A stretch of 64,000 nt of DNA from Solea solea (Eukaryota > Chordata > Actinopteri > Pleuronectiformes > Soleidae), in NCBI RefSeq assembly GCF_958295425.1, contig NC_081138.1, positions 26,627,512-26,691,511 on the forward strand, written 5' to 3'. The notes under the pieces are model-generated. The model ran no database searches. It was not told where the DNA came from and worked only from the letters and a program-made list of their open reading frames with translations. The stretch's first letter is position 1, and every line of letters begins with the position of its first letter. Of the stretch, positions 18,791 to 30,950 are shown piece after piece. Position numbers and translations under genes: made by a program.

Positions 18791-19846
18791 AGCATTAATA
18801 CAGAAAAATAAATGGCATTGTCACAGTAAACAAGAAGTGCGATCAAACACACTTACAAACCACATTTGCATGCATAAACTACCACAGATGATGGTGTGGT
18901 TAACAACATTTAGGCAATCCCATAAGGAGGGTAATAGCAGTTCAGCGTTCAGCATTTTTTTCTTTTTGTCTTCTGTGGTTCCAGATGAGTCGGGGCCTGC
19001 TGAACCTGAGGTAAGGCTATAGAAGGCAGAAAAACCCGGAGAATGAATGGCACAAGTTGGAGCAAGACCGGAGCTGACGTGGAGTCCCAGGCATGGGGTG
19101 GGGCTAAGGCTGCGGATACCGGGGTTTGTGCTACATCAGATGAGACTTTGCACGCACAGAGCGTTTTTGAACTCAAACTCAACTGCCAAAAGTTTTACAC
19201 TGGAACACGAGATTTGTGCTAAGTCTAATAAAACAAACTTTATGACACATATTGATGATTTATATGAGGCATATGGCTCAGGTTTAGCCATGACCACAGG
19301 AGAGGTTGGCCGACTGCCAGTGTTTCATGCGTCTGTAGACTCTTGCAGCAAAATATAGTAAGTCTACATAATTGACAGTGTTGTCTACATATAAATTGAC
19401 AATGTTATTTTGAAGTGTGCTAACCTCAGAACACAAACACATGTCAACAGGTGATGGCATAGCATGGGTGTGCTCTTAAAATACCATAGAAATGAATACC
19501 CAGCTGTGACCTGACCTGTGAGGTTTCCGTCTGTGAAGGGTAAATATGTTGTGTTTTGTGTGATTGCTCTTTTTTTCTTCCCTTTTTTCATGTTGGTGGT
19601 CTCTCATCAACTGCAGAACGAAGGGTCAACAACCTCACCAGGGTAACCCAATATAGAAATCCTAAGTTTTACAATCTGTAAAGAGTTAGGAGGCGGCAGA
19701 GTAAAGAGTTTACAAATGGTTCTGGGCACATTTCCCACAAAGGCGGGAATTCCATCCCGCCTCACCAATCTGGACATGTTTACCTACAAAATGTTGGCGC
19801 ATGATGCAGTGTCTATGTGTCACTATCAGAATGCGTGTGTCCTTGT
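18791..19846. other. Intergenic DNA, nothing recognised
   Basis: No exon or repeat recognised. Open frames here overlap on both strands and have no family signature. Confidence 0.4.
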
Positions 19847-20118
19847 ATTTGTTACCTCTTTAGGACGTCTTTTTTTGGCATAAACACTGACCTTGTCAGG
19901 ACCAGTAGTCCCCATGGAGACCAGAACTGGGTCATGATGGTGCAGAACCTAATTTCTGAGGAACTGGTTGAGATTAGGACTCAGATTTGAATTGTGGTCA
20001 GGTTAATGTTAGGGTTAGGTATCACCTGATTATGGTGAAGGTTCGGGATAACAGTGTGTTTAGGTTGTTCAAATGAATGGAAGTTGATGCAGTGTCCTAT
20101 GAAGAATAGCTGTGCAAA
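19847..20118 (-). repeat. Dispersed (CA)n-flanked repeat, family C, inverted copy
   Basis: Its reverse complement runs GGTTTGCACAGCTATTCTTC, GACACTGCAT, CTTCCATTCATTT, TTAGGTTCTGC, CTGGTCCTGACAAGGTCAG and AAAGAGGTAACAAATACAAG, and aligns with the forward copies at 20280-20545 and 40385-40640. Confidence 0.7.
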
Positions 20119-20279
20119 CCTGTGTGTGTGTGGGTGTGTGTGTGTGGTCAAAGGATACCCTTGGCTCTCGTGACTCTGACTGTGGATAGGAGCAGGGGGT
20201 GGGGAAAGATACTATCAAGCCCTGATTTTTGTGGTTACGATGACATCCAGATAATAGCGCTCGCGCGCACACACACACA

Positions 20280-20545
20280 CACACAGGTTTGCACAGCAAT
20301 ACTTCCTAGGGCTCTGCATTGGCTTCCATTCATTTAGACAGCATAAACAAAGTGTTATTGCTAACCTTAACCATAACCAGTTAATGCCTAACCATAACCT
20401 AGACCTAACTGGTTCACCACAAATGAGGTTCTGCCTTGTTAGGACCAGGTTTTGGTCCCAAGGAGGACTTCTACTTCTGTGTGTTTATATCAGAATAGGT
20501 CCTAAAGAGGTAACAAAAACCAGTGTATACACACACACACAAGCA
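20280..20545 (+). repeat. Dispersed (CA)n-flanked repeat, family C, forward copy
   Basis: Begins after a (CA)n run with GGTTTGCACAGC, contains CCATAACCAGTTAATGCC and TTAGGACCAGGTTTTGG, and ends AAAGAGGTAACA followed by another (CA)n run. It forms an inverted pair with 19847-20118, separated by about 160 bp. Confidence 0.7.
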
Positions 20546-20550
20546 TCTCC

Positions 20551-20660
20551 TCTTCTCCATGCCCGCCACTACTGGCCCCTCTCACACACACATGCGTGCA
20601 CACACACCTAAACAGACACACACACAGACACACGCAAATACACGCACACACATACACCAG
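20551..20660. repeat. CA-rich low-complexity tract
   Basis: Interrupted ACACAC / ACGCAC repeats. Confidence 0.8.
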
Positions 20661-23600
20661 ATCTTGAAAATTACAGCTTAGCATGCAAGCGTTGAGCAGA
20701 TGGGTTGCCTAATGACTGTTGTGTACAGTGCAGTGGGAGTGTGCTGCTTTCCCATTACATGTCGTCCTTACAGCTCACTAGACCCCAAAGCACAGGTCTG
20801 GCTTTCATTTACTTTATGTCTTAACTGGCACTAGCATGACATATGTAAGTTGCAGGTGGTTAGACTATGAAAAAAAGACTTATTGGAGACAGCTCTGCAC
20901 TTGCTTTTTTTCTCCTGCAGGCGAGGACGAGATATCATCTCTTGTCAAATGCGATGTGAAGTGTCTTATTTACGGCACTGAATCACTTGATTAAGCACCA
21001 TCATCTCCTTGATTTCTTTGCTCTTATATCTGCTTGTTTTGGAGCGCCAACCATCAAGTGAAGACAGTATCTTCCCGTTTGAGTGCCGATAAACAACAAT
21101 CCCCGCAGAATGGGGGGGGGGGCTTTAAATGACATCAGTGTGTTAGCGTGAGAGTCAGAGGTAGACCGCTGAGGATCTGTCATGGCTGCTGTCAAAGGAT
21201 GATTACTTAAAGGTGATGTCATTTAATGATCTAATGTTTTTTAAAAATACATCTCCTATCATTAAAGGGGGGGATAATGTGCCTTTTAAAAATCAACCTG
21301 CTCTCCCTTCCTTCTCCCCAGAGAGTGGTCGGATAATATCCTCGCGTATCAGAGGACTTCCAGAGATGTGATGAATTTACATTTAGGGAACACTAAATTA
21401 TTAGAGATAACACAAGATGACAAGACTAGGTTGACCAGTATTGAAGCTCATGCTGTGAAGTGTTCTTGATTTTCATAGGAATTCTTTCATTTAACAAAAA
21501 CAAATATATGATGAAATCACCAGAGGGATGACTGAATATTCTGCAATTTTTATTTTGCTTATGACACGTGTTATGCAATCAGCTACTGTCTTGCACAATA
21601 ATAAGTTGTGCATGACAATGTTTTTGTAGACGCGGGGAACAAAAGTATATGTGGATGTAAATTTTGCTTTAGTTTTACTTGTTTGACAATGTTTTTTGTT
21701 GTTGTGTAATTTTATTGTTTAGCTATTTATGGTGTTAGTTAATTGTGATTCAAATAAAAAAAAACACTGTTTTTTGGGGGGGAGATGTTGATCCTTACCT
21801 GAACTAAGGGTCTAAGTTGCTTCGTGTACAAATTGCAAAGCCCATCGAGGCAACCTCGTTTGGGCACAAGCGCAAATAAACCTGATTTAATTTTAAATTG
21901 TTAATGCAACATCCTCTCCCTCATTTTGGGTAAGGAACGACTCTCCCAAAAAACCTTTTAAGAGGAGGGGGAGAAAACTGGAAGAGGCCTCAGGGAGAAC
22001 TCTCTTCCAAGATAAACTGACACGCATGAGCGTGAACAGTGAGAAGCTTTCAAATATGTCTGCGAATATTATTACATAATCCAGCAGTTCGTAGAACGTA
22101 AAGCAGCGTCAGTGTTATATATGCATGTCCCTTTTTTGTGCTGTAAAATTTAAATTATTATAATATCCCCCTGATGTTATCAGCTGACACCATCTGACCT
22201 CTTTCGCAGATTGAGTCCCACATACCTGCAGACAAATGCGTTTATAGAGCCAATCCCACTACAATGCATACATCAGGTCACACTCACAGGCACGCAGTGA
22301 CACACACCTATGTTTATTGCTTATTTCTTTTAAGAGGCATCAGTCAGCGGCTTGCTCTGAGGCACGGGAGAACATGATTGATGTCGTCTTCATGTGCGTG
22401 ACCCCGCTTTATGCATGTTCAGTGGGTGCGTGTGGAAGAGACAATAGGGGGAATGGCCTGTCTGCCAGCTTGTCTATACCTAATCTGCTGTTGCATGCAA
22501 AAGGTGGTGTGTCAGACAACCATGAAGGTAACTTCAGATGGACAACCGGCCGCTCTGAATTACATCACTTTGTGAGGATGCCATTGTTTCTGTGAAACCA
22601 AACACATCCACATGAATGACATGGCGGACTGGCTGTAATTGAGATGTCAGCGCATGAAGGCGTGTTGAACTTCTGTTAGTCTCAATTTCCCCCCTTCTCG
22701 CACGATATCTCATCCATGATACCTCCTTTCCCCAATCTCTCCTCTTTCTCTCTCCCCCTCCATCTTCATCCTCATCATTCCGTGTCTCTGTGAGGCACAG
22801 AGCTGTGATATCCTATACAGTCTGCACTTTTGACCAGCGGCCCTGGATAATGATTTTCAGACTCTTCAAGGTGGCCTGAATCCGTGCCAGAGCTGAAAAT
22901 GGAAAGCAAACACGAGTCCACCACCCTCTGTTCCAACTTAGGTCCAATATAAGCTGATTATTCAGGTTCTTAGAGATTTCTGTCATGCTTTTTCATGCGA
23001 GACTCCCATCCCTTTAATATCCGCATCCACAGAGCGTGACTTTGTTTTATTACTGTACGTCTTCAAGAAGCTGATACAAACATATTTGTGAAACATCTAC
23101 AAGTGTGACCCGGGTCTATATAACAAGGTTATAGCCGTTGAAGGTCGTGTATGGCTCACATGCAAACACAATATCACCATGATTATTCTCAAAGTTGTTT
23201 TTTTCCCCTCACATCCCACATAGTTTGGGTTCGTGGTTCGTCTTGACCGCAGAAATATGTTTACTCTAACAGCCTTCTTTTTTTCCCCCCTCATCTTTGC
23301 ATTGTTGTGGTTTTTGAGCTGCCTGAGATTTGTCTTGCAACCCACCATTACCGGACAAGAGAAAAAGTGAAATTGAATATTATAATGCAGTGGTAATACA
23401 TTTCATTGCTTCGGAATTTGCCATGTAAACAGCAAATATCTCAGTCAGATCAATGACACATAATCCCCGTGAGGGCATGTAATCACTAGACAGCTGGGGC
23501 TACTTTCTGTGAATTCATGCCAAGTTGCGGATGCCTGTGCAAAGCCTGTGATTTTAGGCTTGAAGAAGACTTCATCAGGGTTGATGCGAAACATTTAATG

Positions 23601-24183
23601 TTACGTTTGTAAAAACATCCTGCAGGATGAGTAAATTAGAAGGAAAAACTAGCCACGATTGATTCATTCAGTTCATTGCAAACATTTATACTCACTGACT
23701 ACGTTGGGATTTTCTTTTATTTTTCTGCATTTTTTTTTTTTTTTTGCATTGGCAGTCCATGTCGACACACACATGAGTAATGACAGTTTAAAATGCTCAT
23801 CTTCAGTCTGAAGTCTAAGCTCTTGTCAATCCAGAGTTATAAAAACATCAATTACAAAGTTAATAGCTGAGTAATCTACAAAAGTACAAAATACATCATG
23901 TCATGGTCGGGCAGGATTCTTCTCCCTTCTGCCTCTTGTCGTGTTCTTGTTTGTGTGTCTGCTCAGACTGATCCAGGCTGAATTCAGATCACCAGCCACC
24001 TTGTTCAAATCACTTTTAAATCTGAAAGATCAAATTTGATGGCTCACATAGTTAAATACAATTAAGTAGCTTGCATCCAAAAGTGACTGTCCTCTCGATC
24101 AGCACGCTTGCACACAAATACCTTTCTGCATGTGTCATCAACAACAGAAAACGTCTTTTGTGATAACTGAAGGAGAAGAAATG
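20661..24183. other. Intergenic DNA, no gene recognised; unique-looking
   Basis: Fairly repeat-poor, with balanced base composition in places (for example 21300-21480, 22180-22620, 22790-22980). This is the sort of stretch where conserved enhancers of a developmental gene such as fgf7 could lie, but conservation cannot be judged from one sequence. Low-complexity poly-T occurs at about 23730. Confidence 0.35.
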
Positions 24184-24240
24184 TAAGATAAGATAAGATG
24201 TATCTTTATTGTTCCCCTATGGGCAAAATTCAGAAATTAA
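24184..24240. repeat. LINE 3'-end-like scrap (AGATAAGATAAGAT ... TTTATTG)
   Basis: AAGATAAGATAAGATGTATC followed by TTTATTGTTCCCCTATGGGC and AAAATTCAG resembles the short 3' tails of fish LINEs (TTTATTG-TCCC-GGGG-AAATT). Only the tail is present. Confidence 0.5.
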
Positions 24241-26900
24241 AGCTATTGCAGCAGATTTTGGAGTGAAATTTAGCTCTAGAAAACAACTCTCTCCACAATT
24301 GTTGTTTGACTTTGCCACTTTTCCATAGAAGAAGTCGAAACTACCTGGCCATTCTCATCCATGTCACATGGCCTCATATCAGATATATGGGTATCTAATC
24401 CAGGACCACACAGGTGACACAGATCTGATTTGACAGTCAGAATTGGCGTTTCTGTGTCCTCAAAGCCATGAGTCACTTCAGCCTGGTAATCATAGTGTAC
24501 CCTTACATCCAAATATCCCTCCTATACTTTCAGCTGCAGCTCATCTTCTCATCAAGACATTCCTGCTCCGTTTTTTTACTAAGTGACTACTATCCAAGAT
24601 TTTCCACCATGGATGTGACTTTTTCAAGGCTGTGTGGACACAGAAATCTGACCATCAGTGATTACTTCTGTATGTGGTCCTAGATCAGATATACGTCTGA
24701 CGTGCCTGTATGCATGCAAGCGTTGACGTCATTGACCTGCACCTGCAGCAAGACGAAGCCAGACAACAATGGAGGAGAGCGTCAATCTTATGAAGCTATC
24801 CACAAATTTGTAGTGATAGTTTTAAAGCAGAACTATGAAGGATTCTACCCTAATTTAACAGTTTCATTGTCTTTCTGTTGGTTAAATATCTTGTTGTGGG
24901 GAGAAAGGTGGCCCGTCTCCACTCCCCCTACTGTCTGTAAGCGGAAAACCAGCTTTCCAAGATCAGGATCTGGAGTCTTCAGAATCAGGAGGTCTCGCAA
25001 AGTCTCAGGTCTTACAAGAAACACCTATCCAGGTACAGGCTATAAGATCAAGGCAATAAAAGTGTTAGACATTTGTAGAAAACAAATGCACATGGCACAT
25101 GGCCAATAGTGCTGAGTTTTTAACGACAGTGAGGATGAAGTACGGTGGTGTCATAAAAGTATGTACTCCAAAACTGTAGGGAGAGCTCCGTAGAGAAAAA
25201 GAATTGCAAAGTTCTGCTTTCATTTCTGACCTATTTTCTGCTTCAGTACCAAGTGAACTCAGAAATATGTTTTCTGTTGGTGCTGACGACCCATGCAAAA
25301 AGGCATCACATGTGCCATTTGAGAGAAGAGTTGAGTTAACACGAAAGGCAGATGTGAGACACTTGTAGTGATGAATGTGAGCCATCATTTCTGATCTGTA
25401 ATGAACTGGAATTGAATTGGATTGAATAAAATACGGCTGATAATGCAAACACATGCACATATACCCTGATCTCTGGTGCAAGGACGTATGTGACATCTGC
25501 TGTCAATTACTCCCCCATGGCCACGCCCACAAGCACGCTCCACTCAATCGACCATTTTACTTTGAATGGGACCATAATTTACAAAATGGACATCATGCTC
25601 TATTGAAGAAGAACCTCTTTCTGACATTGCATACCAAATAAGAAGCAGGGGCCGCGACGTGACCACATAGAAATCACCCAGCAGAAACTATACTGATGAG
25701 CTCTGAAACTGATTATTAATGCACGCATACCATGTTACAGGACTACTAGGCCCATAAACTGGGAAGTATTTATATCTCCAGAAGGTGAACTAGTGTGTCC
25801 AATTGCTAAGAGCAGCAGTGGGCTGGAGAGGGAAAATAGAACGCTCCGGGCATGCAGGAATTGAGTAATTCTAGATCAGATAAAGCCAGAATTTTGAAGA
25901 ATGCAAAGTGCATCCAAGAAGAAGTATTTATTTTAGCACCAAAGCTTCACATCGTGTCAGTGAAAAAAGACTGACCCATTTTTCAAATCTATTACAGCTT
26001 TTGGTCAGTTATAATTTTTGAACATGTCATGTAAAGTGATGAGCAGGGATCAAAAGATTAAATAAAGAAGGAGAAAATGACATATTCATGCATTTTTATC
26101 AAAAGTGTCAAAGTGATGTGTCTCTGCTTGCATGTGTGAGTCTTTAGTCGATTTATCATTATTTTTATTATTTATGCATGCTTGAGTGATCTGTCGGGTT
26201 TCAGTATTTTATCCAATGTACACGCATGCTCCACACACACAAGAACACACCATCCTTTGCACGACACAACCCCGGCTGCCCAGGCATGTGACAGGAGCAA
26301 CATAGTGTCCTTGCAATCCTACGAGGTGCACGGAGAGGTGTAAATTTGCAGTGAGGGGTGGTCTCCAAATCTGCCTCAGCCCTGGCAGGACCCCTGAACC
26401 CAAATTGAAAGCAGACGTGTTTGGAGTTCATTCTCTGAGTTACTACTGTTCAATTGTGATTTACAAGAGTGTGTGAGATATGGAAATCTCTCACGCAACT
26501 CAAGATATGGGCTGAGTGAAAGCACATTGTGAAACAGGCCCCTCCGCCCTGTGGGAAGGACTAATCTGTAAACTCATGCTATCCCTCCATTTGGACAGGA
26601 CCGTTTATTCAGTGTTTTCAACCTTTTAGCCTGTCATCTTCTCAAATAGAGGAACAATGTCCTCTTTAGCTAATGGGAAAAGCATGCCAGGAGGACAGGC
26701 GAGTCAGACTTTTTCGACGCGAGTTTCAAGGCTGAAATGATTTGGGAGGAAAGTTGGGGAGTGGGGGTCTGTATTAGGGGTTAGTCATTGTGGCAAAGGG
26801 ATTTACCAATACAATTACATCCCAATTTCTTGGTTAATAAATAAAAATGTTATATGAGGACATTACAACAACAAAGCTCATGGTAAAATAAACCACTAAA
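24241..26900. other. Intergenic DNA, no gene recognised
   Basis: Open frames up to about 140 codons occur on both strands but have no recognisable domain or splice context. No known repeat recognised with confidence. Confidence 0.4.
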
Positions 26901-26903
26901 CAG

Positions 26904-26937
<34 letters not shown>

Positions 26938-26946
26938 GTATATATA

Positions 26947-26983
<37 letters not shown>

Positions 26984-27060
26984 CATACATATATACATAT
27001 ATATGTAATATAATATAATATATACACATACATATATATGTAATATAATATATAATGTTA
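26901..27060. repeat. Compound (TA)n/(CA)n/(ATAC)n microsatellite with palindromic core
   Basis: CAG(TA)n(CA)nCAGTATATATACTGTG(TA)n followed by (CATA)n and TAATATAATATA blocks; self-complementary over much of its length. Confidence 0.9.
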
Positions 27061-28775
27061 TAAACCACAGAAATTGGAACTAAACCAGTTTTCACTTCTT
27101 AAAAAACTGTGCAAAACACATTTCTCTACATTAAAGGCTGTCAGTTCAAAATGATCTTACTTCATCCTTTGATATTCAATAAATTAATAGTTGCCTCAGT
27201 GTTGGACAGCAATAAAAGACCACAGATGAACTCTCCTGGTTTTAGAGGAACACGGGAGTCAACGGTGAAGCAATGACTCGAGGTCAATCAGTGAGTGTAA
27301 GAGGAGGAAAAGCACGAAGGAGGACAGTTGTGTGTGTCTCAGATGTGATAGAGTTATCGGCCATGGGCTCAACCATGGACTGAGCGTGAGGGAGACATCT
27401 ATCATTCCAATTTCGTTATTGCTTTTCTCCACATTCTGATTTGTGTCAAGGGTTTTGCAGTGAAGAAACACATAACTGCAAGACACTGCGAAGAAGTCTT
27501 CACACAACTAGCAATTGTACAAAATGCTCAAAAGTAATTTTAACCATCCTCAGTTTTGAAAAATGCGCAAAGTGCCAGACATTACTTGAAAGACATTACG
27601 TGATATTTATGAATTGAAATATCTTTAAACGACAAGTCTTCAACAGAAAACACTTTAAATCCACATTAATCGTATTTGTATTCAAGTTTAATATGCACTT
27701 ATTTAGGTCACCATTCAATGACATCATCCACTTTATTGTCTCTGTTATAACCCCTTATTAAACATCATAGCGAGAAAGGAACTATGCAGTGCTACTAGCG
27801 AGTGACTATTTGTCACTAATGGATCATAAGCACTCCTCAGAAGCTCTGCCTGAAAAAGCATGAGAGCTTCAGGAGCAGAACAATCCCTGTGATCCCGTGC
27901 TGCCCTGCTTGTCATCAAACTAGGCCTTTTGTTATTGTTTTGACTGAGAGATCCCTCTCTGCAGAAACTAAATACTGTGCATTAAAATCTCATATTATAT
28001 GTTATATAAGTTCATCTGATTTAATTTAGTAACAGTTTTTAAAATTTCACTCAGGCACGCTTTGTTAGGATGCAGAATTTTAAATTAAGTGAATGTTTCA
28101 TGTGTTTTTTATGACTAATTACCTACAACAGATGTCACAGGTAAACAGAAACACATGCCTCACTTGTAGGTAAGGCCATTTGTTTTATTGAAGTGGAAGG
28201 CCGCAGTACACCTTGGGTTGTAATCCAGGCCAGTTCCGAGCATTACTGTTCACAGAAGTTATTTGGCCTCTCGCGTGCATGTTGCCTCACACGGGTCTCT
28301 GTTGGATACACACACCCAAACACATATACACATACACAACACGCACTAGGCTCTTTCCTCCAGAAAACACCTGCTCTCCACACGAACAACTCCACTTCAT
28401 CCGTCTCTAGCTCTCCAGGACTCCTTAAGTCGTGGTTTACCGTTTGATAGAAGACTTTAATGGAACACATTCACTCAAAAAAACACAGATTTATAACGTC
28501 ACCGGGGAGACTCAACACTGTGAGATGAACGTCATGAGATAATGACATTACCAAAGTATGTTTCTTTCTCTCTCAGGCCAACACAGAGAAAAGAATACAT
28601 GCTTTAAGCATCTGCACAATCGAGAGTGGTAATGCTCCATATTCTTGTCGACCTAACAACATATCTCAACTGGAAAAGTTTCTTGGGCAATCTTGGTCAA
28701 TTTGCAGGCACTGGATTTTTCTTTTTTTAAATCGCTGTATTGATCATACATACAGTGTATTGTTTCTTATAAAGC
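27061..28775. other. Intergenic DNA, mostly unrecognised
   Basis: Nothing coding recognised. At 27914-27960 the block CATCAAACTAGGCC ... TTATTGTTTTGACTGAGAGA matches 54592-54636 (CATCAAACTAGGTCC ... TTATTGTTTTGATTGAGAGA), a short dispersed repeat. Confidence 0.45.
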
Positions 28776-29510
28776 ATTCATGGTTGTGTTCCTGATAAAT
28801 GAATCAGTATCAGTGCAGTGTTCCTAATAAAGTGATCAGCAGGGTCCCCATGGGTCCTTGAAATCCTCAAAACGAGAATTTGAAAAAGCATCAAATCAAG
28901 GCCCGTTTTTGTCAAAATTGCCCCCTAAATAAGACTTCACTGAAAGTGCTTGAATTTGGAAATTTTGAGTCATGTTTATTAGTGGTGTTGTGGACACTGT
29001 ACCGCAGTTGACATGAGATTCCATGCAGACGTGAGTAAATGAGTGAGTAAACGTTAAGCAAGAGACAGCAAATGATGTGATGCCTGGGAAATGAAAATTC
29101 TAAGATCTCTGGCTCACCAAAGAAAATTACAAAGACTGACGTGTCCAAGATCCCAAGGACAACCACTTGGCGAGATGCAGAGTGTGCTGCAAATCAATAA
29201 AAGTGGATGCCATGGATGAAGCGGCTCTCTACAAGTTTCCCTCACATCTTAAGCTGTGTTAGCATGTTCAGTCCTCGAATTTGAGAGAATTAGTCCTGGA
29301 AATACCATGGAATGTCCTTGAATTTGATGTCAACCAAGGTGTAGGAACCCTGGATCAGGGTAGTGTTTCTAATAAAGTGATCCGTGTAGTGTTCCGAATA
29401 TTGGAATAAGTATCAGTGTAGTGTTCCTAACAAATCAATCAGTTTTTGTGTAGTGTTCCTGAGAAAATGATCAGTGTTCCAAATAAAGTGTAGGGTCCCT
29501 AGTAAAGAGA
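28776..29510 (+). repeat. Degenerate minisatellite (unit about 30 bp) interrupted by a mobile element
   Basis: Units of the form ATCAGTGTAGTGTTCCTAAT then AAAGTGATCAG occur at 28795-28839 and again at 29353-29505 (about five more degenerate units: TAGTGTTTCTAATAAAGTGA, GTAGTGTTCCGAATA, GTAGTGTTCCTAACAAATCA and so on). The element at 28840-29352 sits in the middle. Confidence 0.75.
28840..29352 (+). mobile_element. Same zinc-finger-bearing DNA-transposon-like element, copy 2, with TIR and TSD
   Basis: Starts CAGGGTCCCC and ends GGAACCCTG (short inverted termini CAGGGT/ACCCTG). It is flanked directly by GATCAG on both sides (28834-28839 and 29353-29358), a candidate target-site duplication that may be the remains of an 8-bp hAT-type one. 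Inside, the plus strand encodes DPKDNHLARCRVCCKSIKVD followed by EAAL, matching copy 1 at 17612-18222. No intact transposase. Confidence 0.7.
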
Positions 29511-30651
29511 GGGAAAGCGAGAGAGAGCTTGAAAACAGGCTCAGGTGACAGATGACAGGTGACTGTCATCACCTTGCAAGCTTAAAACCAATCAGACTGA
29601 GAAAGAAAGAAACTTCCTGGTAAGTAAGGGCTGAAATCAGGAATTGATCGGGTCTGTTGTGTCTGTTCTTCTTCCAGCATCAGCTTCTGTTCACCAGCTC
29701 TGCTCTGCGTCTCCCACCCACATCATTAAAAAGGCATCCATCCTTACAATGAGACAGCAAGGGAGGCACGGCAGAGATGGAGCGGCACTGTTGCCGCAGA
29801 CAGCAGTGCTTTTCTTGTCAAAAATAAAACCACATGGATACATCAGCCTCAGTATTTGCACACACTCAAACAAATTTGCAGATTGACTTACATGTGACAT
29901 CGGCATAGATGATCCAGAAAGACAAACACTGGTGAATAATGACTGACCTTTGCAGGCAAATAAACATTTAAATACCACAGAGATTATTTTCACTGTTGAA
30001 AGCAATGGACGTAAAGTTGATTAAGATACTTGTTTTGTGGCACGGTTTGAGAAAACTTTGCATATAAACTCCTAGTCCTAGCGCTTGTTCGTACACTCGT
30101 GAATCAGTGGACTCTATAGCCTTTTGAAATGAAAATGAAAATAAATGGAAACATTAATTCCCATTAACCTCCATCATAACACATGACACAGACATTCCTC
30201 AGTGGAGTGACTCAGTGTTATGGTTACGGCTCCAGTGAAGCCAGTAGCTATGAGAAGATTAAGGAGGACTTCAGATGGATCCAACATGAGCTCCGACCTT
30301 CACTCAAAGTGGATTAATTCTGATCACACGACCGCGTCGCCTGCTTATATTTTCACTTATTACCATTTAACAGAAGTGAAGGACATGCATGTGCTTAATG
30401 TATCGCCGTGTCTCTTAGTGGTCAGTTCTGCCGTCTGTCTGTAGCAGCTAATGTTTAATTTTCTTTGTATTTTACTCATTAGTTGTTGCTTCTAAACAAA
30501 TTACATTCAAACATTTGTCAAATGAGTCTCTCTGTTTCTCAGAGTAAGCGGTGTTTAGATCTCATGTTGCCCGGCAACATTCCCATGCTACACACAGGAA
30601 GTGATTTATTTTATGTCAACACAGACGGAGGCTACAGCATCACTGAGCTAG
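29511..30651. other. Intergenic DNA, nothing recognised
   Basis: No exon or repeat recognised. There is a short GA-rich tract at 29505-29530. Confidence 0.4.
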
Positions 30652-30950
30652 GGCAGCACATGGCTAAGAGGAACAGAATTGGGCTGGAAGGTTGCCTGTT
30701 CAAATCCCAGGAAGGGATGGGGTGGTCTGAGCAAGGTGCCCAATCATCCATTGCAGATAAGTCCTGCGCCCAGTTTGTGTGACAGCCAGTCGTCTTTCAT
30801 CTTGAAGAATATGGATTTGATTCCCGGCTCGGCTAGTCAGCTGTGCCAATGGTGTGTGAATGGGTATGAAAGATGAGTGATAGAAAATATGCTGCACATA
30901 GATATCTGTATATATCTGTGGTCATCAAGTGCTCTATAAAAACAGACCAT
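30652..30950 (+). mobile_element. tRNA-derived SINE
   Basis: The head is tRNA-like: GGCAGCACATGGCTAAGAGG, with B box GGTTGCCTGTTCAAATCCC. The body includes TTGATTCCCGGCTCGGCTAG and GTGTGAATGGGTATG, and the tail is CAAGTGCTCTATAAAAACAG. This is typical fish SINE architecture. Degenerate, not assigned to a named family. Confidence 0.75.

Noticed and set aside
20005..20020. Telomere-like TTAGGGTTAGG (and CCCTAACCCTG near 40490)
   Set aside because: Both lie at the equivalent place in copies of family C and are only two units long; not interstitial telomeres.
26901..27060. Palindromic TA tract as an origin or CRISPR-like array
   Set aside because: Simple microsatellite; no spacer structure and a vertebrate context.
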